NCBI RefSeq assembly: GCF_902148855.1
Contig: NC_043964.1
Span: 32,374,630 to 32,438,629, forward strand
Reading direction: 5' to 3'
DNA length: 64,000 bases
Source: Sphaeramia orbicularis
Taxonomy: Eukaryota; Chordata; Actinopteri; Kurtiformes; Apogonidae
Numbering within the stretch: position 1 is the stretch's first letter; every line of letters begins with the position of its first letter. Shown piece by piece: positions 22,644 to 35,126 of this stretch. A model generated the notes under the pieces. It made no database searches. It saw only the letters and a list, made by a program, of their open reading frames with translations, and was not told where the DNA came from. The position numbers and the translations under genes are program-made.

Positions 22644-24643
22644 AGGACTGGTGATATCTACAGAAAAAGTGTCTCTGTTCCAAAGGACACACCAAAGGTG
22701 AAGGGCTATGACTTCAACCAGGGTGTGGACCACAGAGCCCTGCTGCAGTCCTTCCTTCACACAGGCTTCCAGGCTACTCGCTTTGGTTTAGCAGTCCAAG
22801 AGATCAACAACATGGTAAGATGTGATGCAAAAGGACAGCTGCAATAGAAAGAAACAGAAATAGAAGAGAGATAGAAATACTGATCATTTATACAGTTTCA
22901 GTTCTGTTTGATACATGGTGAGATTATGCTGCTATGAACATGGTCGATGATACTGTCATTAGTTTGTTCACACTGAGGATGATTTTAAGATGCATGGGTC
23001 TGTACAGAAGTATCAGGGACTAATCCTTACAGCGGGTTTATAATTTATACATGTTCCACATTGTCAGAGCCTCCTGATCCTCCAGCTGATCAACGACAAC
23101 AGACTCGTTCTTCTTTCAATCACATCAACTGTATGATCAACTTTATTACAGCAGCAAAACCTCCATGTACTGTGGTGCAGATATGCCAAGGAGTCATTTA
23201 ATGATCTAAACATGTGATATTAAACCAAATTTCATCAACTACACCAACTCATCAGAGGCCTTTAACTCCAGAGGCACAGGGTGAGGGTCATGTGACATAA
23301 CTGCTCAATCACTGCCCTTCAAATACACACAGGATTATTTCACATACAAGACACTAACATTAACATGCTGTGTGTTAAGTATGAAAACTTCACAATCTAA
23401 TTAAAATCTGTATAATCTATGTCCTCTATTTATCTGCCTTCCAAGCGCCTTTAACTTAAGCATGTGTTTCATGTTTTTACAATGTAGGCATTTATCATGA
23501 GAATGTTCACACTTTAATGGCATAAGTTATTACTTTTTACAAAGATTACATTCATCATTTTAATATGAAAATTCTCTCATTTTAACCAGTGTTGTATAGT
23601 AACAAAGTAATAATACTTCACTACTGTACTCAGCTATGTTTCAGGAGAATTTTTACTTTACTGACTATTTTTTATTGTTTACGTTTACTTTAATGTTACT
23701 CGTTGCAAAAAAAATAAATTATAGGAAATTTGATGTTTTCACTGCTGAGATTAGACTGCAACAAAGTCAGGAAAGCTGATTGGGCCTAATCGTGTAATGC
23801 ACAACTGCAAACGATGGTCCACACTCAACCTAATGGCAATCTAATAATATTCCAAATTCTGACTGCCCTTGGTTGTTATTAACATTTTCTTGTACTTTTG
23901 CTTTCATTAGTTGAGTACATGTAATTGTACATTACTTGAGTACAGTAAATATTCAATACTTACAGACTTTAAATTGAGTAGTATTTCAACTGTTGACTTG
24001 AACTTCTGCCAAAGTCATTTTTGGGTAGGGTACCTGTACTTCTACTCAAGTGTGATGTTCCAGTACTTTATACAACACTGATTATAACATGTAAGTTTTC
24101 ATGTTAGAACATGATGATGAGAAACTTCCCTCAATATATAGAGATACTGAGCAATTTGTAATTGGCAGTTTCTGTAACTTAAACATTGAAATGTTATTCT
24201 GCACAGATAAAGAAACGCCAAGAGCCAGTGAAGCAAGTCAGTGGAATAGTTGAAGATCCATCAACCTGCCCCTGTCTCATGAACTGCACCATCTTTCTGA
24301 GTTACACCTCCAACATGATCACCAGTGGAGTTAGGGAGACCATCCGCTACCTTGCAGAACACCGAATGGTACAACCTTCATCAAACACATTCTGTGGCAT
24401 TAAAATTAGATCTTGTGGCTCTTATAATTCCAAACTGCAAAATCTTATGTGTGTCATTATCTGTTTTGTCCGTCTGTGTAGGTGGATGTTTTACTGACCA
24501 CAGCTGGAGGTATCGAAGAGGACCTGATCAAGTGTCTGGGTCCGGCTTATATCGGAGAGTTTTCCATGTCTGGAAAAGATCTGTACAAGAAAGGACTTAA
24601 CAGGTCAAACAATATAACACATTGTAAGAAAAGAAAAGAAAAG

Positions 24644-24674
<31 letters not shown>

Positions 24675-26276
24675 GAAAAGAAAAGAAAAGAAAAGAAAAG
24701 AAAAGAAAAGAAAAAAAAAAGAAAAGAAAGTTCTTGTCGTTCAATTTAACTTCTGAATAAACACTTTTTTTGCGCAGGGGTGGGAACACGCTGGTACCAG
24801 ATGAAAACTATGAAAAATTTGACAAATGGATCATGCCAATTTTGGAGCAGATGCTTCTGGAGCAGAATACTCAGGTATCTGCACTCAGCCCTGGATATCT
24901 TAGTATATTTTTTTTTCTTGAATATTTTTCTTTACTTTACAGAGATGATTCAGATCATCCAGGAATACAATAGAGGAATTTCTGCTAACACTTTTATTAT
25001 CAGGGCGTTCACTGGACTCCGTCGAAGGTGATTCATCGTCTTGGAAAGGAGATCAACAACCCTGAGTCTGTCTACTACTGGGCCTATAAGGTGATTTATG
25101 TTCTCATAGAAAAGTGAAAACCACCAACAAAAGCAGGATGAGTCTGGTGCACCATTATAAAATGCTCATTTCCTTTTTTGAAATAATTTAGATTATTTTT
25201 TGTATAAATATTGATAATATTGCATACTCTGGTGCAGTTGTTTTATGAGTCCAATCCTTTGTGTGTTTCAGAATAACATCCCAGTATTTAGTCCTGCTCT
25301 GACAGACGGAGCGATGGGAGACGTGTTTTTCCTCTTCTCAAGAAAGAACCCTGGCTTGATTTTGGATGTAATCGAGGGTAACAAAGACCTCATTTATATT
25401 TACTTACATCTATATTTACTTTAACTGTGTTTATGATTTGATCAGTCACACGCATTTAATTTTATTTCAGATTTTACAAAGCTGAACAAGATCTCATTTG
25501 CTGCCAACAACACAGGGATGATCGCTTTAGGAGGAGGTGTACCTAAACACCACATGTGCAATGCTAATGCCTGGGTAAATATTGCATTTACCTGCTTTAT
25601 GTGATCAATTATTCCCATTCACAAACACCGCTTTGTTCTCTTCCAGCGGGATGGAGCTGACTATGTCGTATATGTGAACACAGCCCAGGAGTATGATGGG
25701 AGTGACTCTGGAGCCAGACCTGATGAGGCTGTGTCCTGGGGCAAAATTAATACAGAGGCAAAACCTGTGAAGGTATTTCTGTATTCTAATAGGAGGAATT
25801 ACATCGTTGTATAGTATGTTTACCTATTATTTTGTTTGGCTCATGAGTGGCGGCACAGTGGTGCAGTGGTTAGCACTACTGCCTCACAGCAAGATCCTTT
25901 TCTATGTGGATGGAGTGTGCATGTTCCCTCCAGCTTCCTCCCACCATCCAAATACATGCACTCAATCTAAATCAGTCATAGGTGTGAATGTGAGAATGAA
26001 TGGTTGTTGGTTGTGTTGTCAAAGAATTAAGAATAAAAATATGTGAATAGATTATATACTATTTTTTTTTTTTTAATCACCAGCAATTTTAATGTCCAGA
26101 GGACTCCGGTCCATAAAAGTGATTCTGACATTCTCTTTATACTAATAAAGAATGTGCCTGAGCTTTGTTTTAATTCACTTGTTATCTTCCTCTCTCCCCA
26201 GGTGTTTGGAGATGCCACCATTATATTCCCTTTGTTAGTGGCGGAGACCTTCGCAGCTCAAGCAGGAAAAGTTTAA
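22599..26276 (+). CDS. Deoxyhypusine synthase paralog with natural N-terminal His13 tract
   Basis: Second deoxyhypusine synthase-family gene. DHPS moves the aminobutyl group of spermidine to one lysine of eIF5A using NAD. Exons: 22599-22814, 24207-24368, 24482-24603, 24778-24874, 25004-25090, 25272-25377, 25471-25574, 25647-25772, 26202-26276; total 1095 nt, 364 aa. Exons 3-8 have exactly the sizes of those in the DHPS gene at 37919. The catalytic lysine is K331 in [22 protein letters not shown] and SPALTDG are present. The start is chosen because ATGGC follows a 3' splice site (CAG at 22592-22594) just as in DHPS, with a stop immediately upstream in frame. It then reads MA, 13 His, RTG. Divergence is spread along the protein ([24 protein letters not shown]). 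It could be a second DHS or a changed aminobutyl transferase, as in plant homospermidine synthase; the sequence cannot decide. Confidence 0.93.
22605..22643 (+). repeat. (CAT)13 microsatellite encoding polyhistidine
   Basis: 39 bp of uninterrupted CAT in frame with the paralog start codon, giving 13 His at residues 3-15. Pure codon repetition points to recent or ongoing slippage. Confidence 0.95.
24626..24727 (+). repeat. (AAAAG)n purine microsatellite in DHPS-paralog intron 3
   Basis: About 100 bp of AAAAG/AAAG units on the + strand ending about 50 nt before the 3' splice site at 24777. The acceptor itself retains a T run (ACTTTTTTTGCGCAG). Confidence 0.9.
25850..26015 (+). repeat. SINE fragment (DHPS-paralog intron 8), internally deleted
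   Basis: It begins GGCACAGTGGTGCAGTGGTTAG and CCTCACAGCAAG, then jumps to body segments (TGTGGATGGAGTGTGCATG, CATAGGTGTGAATGTGAG). The B box is missing. Same family as 16340-16712. Confidence 0.75.
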
Positions 26277-26790
26277 GACAAGGCTTTGTTTCACGACTTT
26301 GAGTGCAGCAAAAAAATTCTGTGTAATGGTGAACTTTTTGACCATTCTCTAAAAAAACATGAAGTGGTGAAAGGCAACGTGATATCATGACTCATGTAAA
26401 TATACATGCCACTTGGTGTGATATCTGGACGCATTATAAGCTTTCTGTGTGTATGTTCACGCCGTTATTAGCCCCCTGTCCAACCTGAATCAATGAAAGT
26501 TACGGTTTGGGGTTAGGGTTATGAGAACTGGAAATCTTGGTGTAAATTGACACGCAATCAAATGACATTGAATAACATGTGAAAGGTTGAAAATGCATAG
26601 GTATAGCACTCCAAATGCCATAAGAACTGGCGTGACATACAATGGCATTTATTGAGATCAGTCTGTGAAAGGCCAAAATGTCTTTGTAGAGAATGACAGT
26701 ACAGCGCTAATATGTCTATGTGTTAATGATGCTTTGACCTAGTATATCAATGTCTTATATATGTCCAAAATAAACTGCATTATTTGGCTG
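26277..26790 (+). other. DHPS-paralog 3'UTR
   Basis: Non-coding, with an AATAAA at about 26768 as a likely poly(A) signal. The stretch on to 27040 has nothing recognisable. Confidence 0.5.
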
Positions 26791-27040
26791 GTCCTTGAAC
26801 CACTCTTGGGGGACACTTTCAAAGGTGGCCTGTCACAGACTGTTGGAGGTCCTTTGTTGCTGTGCTCAGTGCTAGGATGGGGTATGATGATGATAATTTG
26901 GCCAGTTGGTGGTTTCTTATATACTTCACAGGATCCATTAAGTTCCATAATGAATTAATAAACAATTAACAATACTAAAATAAACTTCAACCTCGAACGA
27001 AACACATTTGATGACTACAGCCTCAGTGGGGGTTGAAACA

Positions 27041-27596
27041 TTAACCCATAAAGACCCAAACATCCACCGACGACCAAAAGTATCTACTGATATAAACTGT
27101 TTAATACCTGCGGAGTCACTAATCCTATCAGTCCATGTAAATAATTGGTGTAAAATGCAGTTTGTCATCTTTTCATGGTCATCAGATATGACCCATTTGG
27201 ATGTTCAGAGGCTCCGTAGTGAACGTGGAAACACCTCTACATCATCTTCTACAACACTGATTCACCAGTAAAACCCATGGAGTTGGATCAATGACAGTGG
27301 ATGGAGACATTTGTTTTTATGTTCTGTTAGTGATATATTTTACCAAAAAAAGTGATGTTTTCTTCAGTTTTCGCTGTTTTTGATATAATAATCTTCAACT
27401 TCAGTCTGAGCTTTAATGAAAATCTACATGATCAGTAAATAAAACATAAGAAAATACCTGATTTATACTTAAAAATGCCAAATACAGAGTATAATATTGG
27501 AATAAACGGTGATAAATCTGTTAAGAAAGGTCAAAAATAGAGAAAAATTAAACTGGGAAACTGCTATAAAAATAGCACTGGGTCTTTTTGGGTTAA
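27041..27596 (+). mobile_element. TTAA/GACCCA piggyBac-like MITE, uninterrupted copy (556 bp)
   Basis: It starts TTAACCCATAAAGACCCA and ends TGGGTCTTTTTGGGTTAA. TTAA is at both ends and there is no coding capacity. It serves as the uninterrupted reference for the nested copy at 15991. Confidence 0.87.
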
Positions 27597-27655
27597 CATG
27601 GATTTTTTTTTCAAAGAAATTCCAAGGTCTGCTGGTTATTTCTAATAATTCAATG

Positions 27656-27882
<227 letters not shown>

Positions 27883-28104
27883 AGATTTTATTAGTTTTCT
27901 AAGTTTATTAGGAATGTATGCACACAGTGTGGGATCATAATATGCATGGAACAGGTATGTTCCATTTTTCTTTCACCCCTTGCAACTCCACAACGCCTCA
28001 CTCACCCACAGTCAAATCATTCAGGACCATTATACAATAACGCATGACAATAAATAAAATTAAATCAACATGGGTACATTTGACAAAGTAAGGACACATA
28101 CAGG

Positions 28105-29265
28105 AGGAAGCTGGAAACCAAACTCCAGCACAACAGTGAGAGGGACATGTGGAAGATGTCCTTCCTGGTTCCTGTCCCCCTTCATCTGACATGGCCGTCT
28201 ATAAACCAGTAGCTCTCACATCTCATGGCCTGAAGGTTCTGGAGAGACTGGTCTTACCCCGGTTGAGGCCACAGGTGAAGATGTTTCTAGACCCTCAGCA
28301 GTTTACTTATCAGCCCCATTTGGGAGTTGATGGCACTGTCATGTACCTGCTGGAGTGAGCTCAAATGCCCCTGGATGGTAGAGGAGGAACTGTGAGGATC
28401 ACATTCTTTGATTTCTCCAGTGCTTTAAATGTTATCCAGTCTATGCTACTGGGTGAGAAGCTGCTGGTGATGGGGTGGATCGCCTGGATTACCGACTACC
28501 TGACAGGCAGGCCACAGTTTGTCCATATAGGTGGTGTTCTGTCTGATGTTGTGGTCAGTGGTACGGGAGCTCCACAGGGGACCGTGCTTTCCTCTTTCAT
28601 CTTCACCTAAAACACCACTGACTTTCAGCATAACTCTGAGTCATGTCATCTGCAGACGTTTTCCGATGACTCAGCTGTTGTGGAGTGTATAAGTGAAGGA
28701 GTGGACTGAACGGAATCACCTGAGGCTGAATGTCAACAAGACCAGGGAGATGGTGATGTACTTCAGGAAGAAGAGGACGTCTTCACAGCCCCTATGGATC
28801 GGGGGGAGGCTGTGGAGGAGGTGGACGATTATAAATACCTGGAGATGGTGATCAATAGACTGGAGTGGAAATCTAACACTGAGACTGTGTACAATAAGTG
28901 GATGAGCAGATTATTTTCTGAGGAAGCTGAGATCCTTCAGTGCATGCAACAAGATGTTGAGATCTTCTACTAGTCTGTTGTGGCCGGTGCCATCTTGTTT
29001 GCAGCTATGTGTTGGTGCAGCAGCATCAGAGCCAGTGACACCAATAGACTTGATAAAATTTTTAAGAAGGCTAACTCTGCAATTGGTCTCAGGCTGGACA
29101 ATTTTAAGACTATGGTAGAGAGGAGGATGCTGAAGAAACTGATATCCATCATGGACAATGATGAGCACCCTCTGCACCACACACTGGACAGACAGCGGAG
29201 CACCTTCTCCAACAGACTATTACAACTCCACTGTTGAACGAGCGGATTCAGGAAATCTGTCCTGA
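28105..29265 (+). mobile_element. Degenerate CR1/L2-type LINE reverse transcriptase fragment
   Basis: Pieces of an RT domain in order on the + strand: KPVALTSHGLKVLERLVL, FFDFSSALNVIQ, WITDYLTGRPQFVHIG, GTGAPQGTVLS, FSDDSAVVECI (the catalytic DD motif), LRLNVNKTREMVMYFRK, and the C-terminal GAILFAAMCWCSSI...HPLHHTLDRQRS. The reading frame shifts and contains stops (for example after SSFIFT at 28610), and both ends are missing, so it is dead. Clade is from memory of the motifs. Confidence 0.85.
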
Positions 29266-29289
29266 TACGTGCCATTTCATTTTAACATT

Positions 29290-30330
29290 GTTGCTCACTG
29301 CTTTAACATTTAGGCAAATGATATGTATATTTTTTTTATATTCATCCCTGAGTTTTGAAAAACTTCTTAAGGAAAAATTTGAATAATCAGGAAGTGCCAA
29401 ACAACAACAAATACTGGCATACATTCCAAATAACTGTCATTTACAAGGTTGAGAACAGCAGGGATAAATGATTTTATGAACCTGTTTGTTCTGCATCGTT
29501 GTAGACAGTTGTTGTTAATTATCTGAGTATGGGTATTATTACCTTAATATTGTCATTCTACTATCCTCTTGCTTAGATTCTGGCATAAAATTATCAAAAA
29601 CTGGCATCGACCTTGGTAATAAAATATTATACCAGCACCACCACCACCACATATTTTTTTCACAGCTATGCAACAAATCATCCAGGCTGTATTTGAATGA
29701 AAGCTAAAAGTCAACCATGCAACAGACGTACACCTCTGAGGCAATATATAAAAAATTAACATAATATGAATCAGTGGTCAGAGGTGCGCAAGGGGAAACC
29801 TCAAACACTGAACATGTTTCAAAAGCTGAGCTCTGTTTCAGTATTTTGATTAATTTCTGACATAATAATTTTTTTAATGATGCTGATGATTTAATCAATA
29901 ACAAAGACAGACATTAGGCCTCGATCAAGTGAGCGTTTTTTGTGTTTAGGAGATAGAAGAACAAGAGTGAGATGATAAAATTAAATAAATAATAGCCTCC
30001 ATTTAATTTAAAGAGAGTTTCATGTAAGCAGTTGTATTTAGACATAGTCACAATAGCATAAAATAAAATTAAACATGAATAAATAAATTGCAATGAAGTG
30101 TTTTTTCCTCAGTTTTTCTCAGTTCTTTTTACTCATTGGGTTCCTCTTCATTCACATACCTTTATTTATTTTTGTTTTGTTTTATACGTTTTTATTATCT
30201 TAATTAAAAGTCTTGTTGTGCTCAGTTAGCTATTCAGCTACCTTAAATGACCATGATTTATATTTTTTTTCATTAAAAAAAAGAGAACAAGTTTAAAGTT
30301 ATTACCGTACGCAGTTTGATGACGACATCA
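29290..30330. other. AT-rich intergenic DNA, no recognisable feature
   Basis: No open frame with family resemblance, no tandem repeat and no inverted ends were noticed between the LINE remnant and the FBXW9 promoter. Confidence 0.5.
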
Positions 30331-30440
30331 GTCAACACCGGAAGCGGTGACTTTTGTTTGTAGTTCGAGTTCTCCTCGATAACAGCTGATGGATGACAGC
30401 TGAAATTTCTTTTTTTAATGCGAGATATATGATTTGGTAA
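30330..30440 (+). promoter_or_regulatory. fbxw9: FBXW9 promoter and first noncoding exon
   Basis: An ETS-type CCGGAAG at 30338-30344 and locally raised CpG precede a probable 5'UTR exon ending at a donor (TTTG|GTAAGG near 30435). An acceptor TTTTCTTAG at about 30779-30787 then joins the exon carrying the ATG. No TATA box. TSS position is inferred. Confidence 0.5.
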
Positions 30441-30830
30441 GGGGTTACTTTATATTTTGACAGTGGTAACGATAAATTTAGATGGATTCGGCTGACATTT
30501 CAGCAGCTAGCATTGCCCAGGGCTTGGTTTATCTGTAACATTTAGCCGTACTCAGCTAACCAACGTTACCCTGTTTACAGCAGTCTGTCTGTCAACTTGC
30601 CGTCTGCCTGTTGTCTACTGTAAGACTTCTACAAAGTAATCACACTATATCGTCTCTTTCTACTAAGTGACATCAAACATAAACGGGCTGTATTGATGGC
30701 AAGGGGCTGAAGTTGTTTTTTCTAAGTCACAAATTAACGTTACAGTGCACCAAAGACAAGTATCGAGGCAAAGTAATGTTTTCTTAGAGTGCAAAAGTTA
30801 GATGTGTTGAGTTGAAACACAGAGAAGGGG

Positions 30831-33800
30831 ATGTCTGAGGTCAGGGTTGATCTCAAGGAAATGGAAGCAGGAAAACGTAGTGACCAGGATAAAACATCTC
30901 CTGATCCTGTGAAATCCCACAACAGTGAAACTTCCAGGCGGGACCTGGAGGGGTAAGACTATTACTCTCATTAATAATTATCTGACTATTCTTATTACAA
31001 AATTATACAGTTTATTTAATATTCCGGAGATCTCATTTCTTCTTTACATTGTCATCAGTTGCCTGCCAGATGCTCACCCATCCTCAGCAGATGTTAGTCC
31101 CTCTCCTTCCTCTGAGGCCAGTGGCTTGCTGTCATTGCCATGGGAGATGGTAACCCACATTGCCTCTCATCTTCCTGCTCAGTGTGTCATCACTGTATTA
31201 CCAAAGGTATGTTTTTGACCCTTCACTCCCATTATATTCCTGTTTGTTATTGTAATCTACATTTCCTTCTTTTTGTCAGTAATAATGCTCTTGACATGTA
31301 ATCAGCCAAATCTATTTAGAATTTAAAAGGTAGTCTGTCAGTGCAATAAATTAACTTCAATTCTTTCCCCATTTCTTTCCAGGTCTGTCATGCACTGGGT
31401 AATGTAGGCAAGGACAGCACTGCATGGCAGCTTCGTGCACGCAGACTAACAGGATCCAGGGCAAGCTTTCCTGTGGGACCAAGGGAGGACTTTGACTGGC
31501 CCACTGCTTGCTTGGAGATGGAGCAGTTGATAACCTGCTGGTCAGACCAAGCACACCTTGTGGCCAGACAAATCCAAGAGGAGGAGGAAAGAGAAAGAGC
31601 AAGGCAACAGCAAAGGGCGGGGCATGATGATGAACCAGCTGCAGAGATACCTGAAGATGGGGGAGTGGATGTTGTGGAAGGGGTGGGGGTGGCAGGACAG
31701 GAAGTTGCGTATGGTGTTGATGAAGGGATGGAGGTGGCATTGGAGGGTGAGGATGGTGAAATGCAGCCAGTTGTTGATGGCGACCAAATGGAAGAGGATG
31801 CAGTGGCACTAATGGAGGGAGAAAGGGACCATAGAGTAGTGTTTGAAGAGGAGCGAGGTGATGCCAATCACCAAGAGAACTTGGCTGACCCCCATCAGGA
31901 AAATGAAAGACAGGCACATGTAGAATCTCAACCAGCCAGAAGTCCAAGCCCACCACCAGCACTAGAGTGCATCACCCTGCCTTCAGGCCATATTGCTCAG
32001 ATCAACTCGGTCCTGCTAGTCGGGGGTGAGGGAAAAGTTTGCGCTACAGGTTCTAGAGACTGGAATGTTAAACTCTGGGACTTGCAGGCCAGTTCTAACA
32101 GTGCCCTGCTTTACACTTTGGGAGGACGGGGCAACTTTAGCACTCATCGAGGATGGGTGTGGTGCCTTGCATCCCAGGGGCCTTTGCTGGCATCTGGGGG
32201 CTTTGACAGCACAGTGAGGCTGTGGGACCTGCAGGCAGGTGGGGCAGAGAGGGGGGTTATCAGGGCTGGAGCTGCTGTCCTCTGCTTGTCCTGTCAAACA
32301 GACATGTTGCTGGCTGGAACATTTGACAAGAGAGTGAACATGTATGACACCAGAGGTGAGGGGATTTTCAAAATTTGTTTTATGTTTGTGGTCTTCAGTT
32401 TTGTTAGAGGTGCAAATCACAGTAACGCAAATTATGATACGATCACTATATATTGCCTGCAATAATAATGAATACAGTTATTCTGACATACAAGTTTAAT
32501 CTACAGTACATCATAACATCTGTAACTGAAGAAGAAAAATACCCAATAATTATGTCACTGAAAAGAAGGAATTATGTATTACATATTCATATATTATTAT
32601 GTATTTTTATTCATATATAATTATGTATTATATATTTAGTGCATTTTGGTGTCAGTTTCGCAGAATTTCACCTGCAGAGATGAAATGATAAAGAGCATCC
32701 CTGTGTTGACAATTTGTCCCATTTGTAGCTGTTTGCGATTTCTAATCAAATCACAATTTTTCTGAACAGCTGCTGAACCTCTGGTGAAAAGCCTCCGTCT
32801 CCATGGTAATGCAGTAATGTGCCTGGCTGTCGATGATAGGTACATCATTTCTGGGAGTAAAGACTGCACTGTGGCTGTCTATGACTGCAGGGCAGGCAAA
32901 GGCTTGAAGAAAGTCCAGGTAAAAGCAAATGCACAAACGCACATGTAACATTTTAACATCAGTTTATTTACACATATGCCTGGATTAACTCCAAATGCTC
33001 TGTTTCTAGCTGAGCTCCTACCTGCTGTCCATGAGCTACAGTGGCAGTGAGGTGTGGGCAGGAGACAATAGGGGCATGCTCCACTCCTTTTCCATGCAGT
33101 CAGGGATCTTAAAACCCTTGTCCCAGTTCGATGTGGGGCACACAGCTCTTGTCACTGGCATCCACAGGTCCGCTGGAAGCCTCTATACCTGTTCATCTGA
33201 TCGGACTGTCAAGGTGCTTAGAGCTAATACCTTTTTATTTTACTTAATTTTTAAAATACTGTTGCTCATATTTTAAGTGGTAACCTTCCTTACAGTTTTC
33301 TGTGTTGTTGTCTTTACTGCAGGTACATATACCATGTGCACCTCCAAGGACATTATGCACACTGCAGCATCAAGCTGGAGTTAATGGGGTTAGTGTTTTG
33401 TTCTACATCTCATCTAAAATGTCAAAATTATGAATTTAACTATACATAAATTGTTACTTTATCTGATAAAGCTATAAACTATTTCAATCCAATCCAAGCC
33501 AATCCACTTTATTTATGTAGCACATTTACACAACAAGAACGTTTCCAAAGTGCTGCAAATCATACAAACAATAAAACAATTAAAAGAAATACTAAAAACA
33601 ATAAATAAGTACATAAAACTACAGCAATGCTCTAAATAACACAATAAAATCAAATAGTTAAAAAGTAATAAAATCCATAAAAGTAAATAAATAAATAAAT
33701 AAAAGCCACAGAGGACCACACAACTCACGCTCAACTGTTGTTTGAGCTTTTGAATTAACAATGTGTTTGGCTACGCCATGTTATAGATCTGAGATGCATG

Positions 33801-33979
33801 TTATAGTGTTTTCCAAGAACTTTGTACTTAATTTGTTGAGGCTGCATTCTTATCTTTTAAATGCTTGTTTCCCTGTGTCTTCCCTGCCTGTCTTCATCAT
33901 TCAGCTGAGTGTGGAAGCTGGAGTCCTCGCCGTTGCCTCAGGTGATATGTATGCCGAAGTGTGGAGGCCAAGAAAATGA
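30831..33979 (+). CDS. fbxw9: F-box and WD-repeat protein FBXW9
   Basis: Probable substrate receptor of an SCF (SKP1-CUL1-F-box) ubiquitin ligase: the F-box binds SKP1 and the beta-propeller selects substrates. Exons: 30831-30952, 31059-31206, 31383-32355, 32770-32918, 33010-33213, 33323-33388, 33905-33979; 1737 nt, 578 aa, all in phase. The F-box is SLPWEMVTHIASHLPAQ, leading into VCHALGNVG (about residues 65-100). About 150 residues follow that are acidic, Gln/Glu-rich and low-complexity (31570-31960). Then come WD repeats ending VKLWDLQ, VRLWDLQ, VNMYDTR, VAVYDCR and SDRTVKVH, and a final AEVWRPRK. The exon 5 donor (AAG|GTGCTT) is weak, but the phase and next exon support it. Human FBXW9 is shorter, mainly for lack of this insert (from memory). 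The assignment is helped by the TNPO2-FBXW9-GNG14-DHPS neighbourhood. Confidence 0.94.
33482..33700 (-). repeat. Retroposon tail in FBXW9 intron 6
   Basis: CCAATCCAAGCCAATCCACTTTATTTATGTAGCAC...TTTCCAAAGTGCTGC reads, in reverse, as the familiar fish retroposon 3' end finishing in a TTGGAT-type repeat. It is A-rich beyond. Family not named. Confidence 0.6.
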
Positions 33980-34745
33980 CTGCAAGACTTGTAAAGCTAT
34001 TGGGCAAAACTTTGAAAGACAATGGTGACAAATGTGGATGCCTGTCAGCACAACAGTAATCTTCCATCTTATTGCAATGTAGGGATTATACAACTCATTG
34101 CCTCTCATCCAGTCTGACTGCCTGGTTTTATATCAATGGATCTAATTAGTAGCTAATGTGTAAACATGAATGCAGTGGACTATAAATTAGCTCCTTAAAT
34201 GAAGAACATATGGCTGAATTATTTTAGTTTGCCGACTGCCAACACAGATGTTAAAATGTCATCAGTGCATTGTATGAACTGCTGTTTAATTTCTTTTTAT
34301 AAACTACATGTACATAAAGACATCACATGTCCACTAAATTTTCAGTTCACACCTTCACTCCACGGCAGATGAAGATGTTCATTGTCTTTTAAATTGTGGT
34401 TTATTCATCAATGTGGAAAACACATTTTTAAGGATTTATACCATTTACATGAACTGAATGAATTCACATGAATTGACTCAATCTGTTTCACTGAACCAAA
34501 CCCACTACAGTTTTACTTATCATTTACAGTGAAGTCTTTGTAACTGAGCCTTTTGTTACATACTCATTGTTTTTCTAAGGCTATTTATTCAAACACAGCT
34601 TAAAAGTAAAGTGAATGTTATGTCTGTCTGGTCTTGACTTGTTCTGCTTTGAACAAGTTGCAAAAACCTTGTGTGTGTTATATTTAATTAAATCAATCTT
34701 AACCACAAATCATTTCGAACACAATAAAAACCCCAGGAAATGACT
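33980..34745 (+). other. fbxw9: FBXW9 3'UTR
   Basis: Non-coding to an AATAAA at 34723-34728. It converges on gng14, whose own AATAAA on the minus strand (TTTATT at 34870-34875) leaves only about 100 bp between the two 3' ends. Confidence 0.65.
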
Positions 34746-35126
34746 GCAATAGAATTTCTTACATTGTTTGTTTCCCTGTTTTGAATTTTGAATTGTGTTC
34801 AACACACTCAGCTGATAACAATCCAAACTGACTCAAGATGAAAAGAAATTAGGAGACATTTGAATTAATTTTATTATCACAAAGTGGTAATATTTAACAC
34901 TTTAAGATAAAACAGGTTGAAAGCAAATGGTTTACATAAATCCCATCTTTCTTTATCACATATGTTGCATTTCGTCTACTTTTTCATGTTGGCAGAGCAA
35001 AGAAAACAATTTCTGACTCCAGAGGTTTGATCTCATTATCCATGGATAATATAAAGTATATGTATAAACACACATCAATCTGTTATACAGTAGTCATTAA
35101 TAAGTGGTTATCTCCACTCAGTACTA

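Noticed and set aside
31357-31962. 201-codon and 159-codon minus-strand frames
   Set aside because: They are shadows of FBXW9 exon 3, whose composition bias keeps the reverse frames open.
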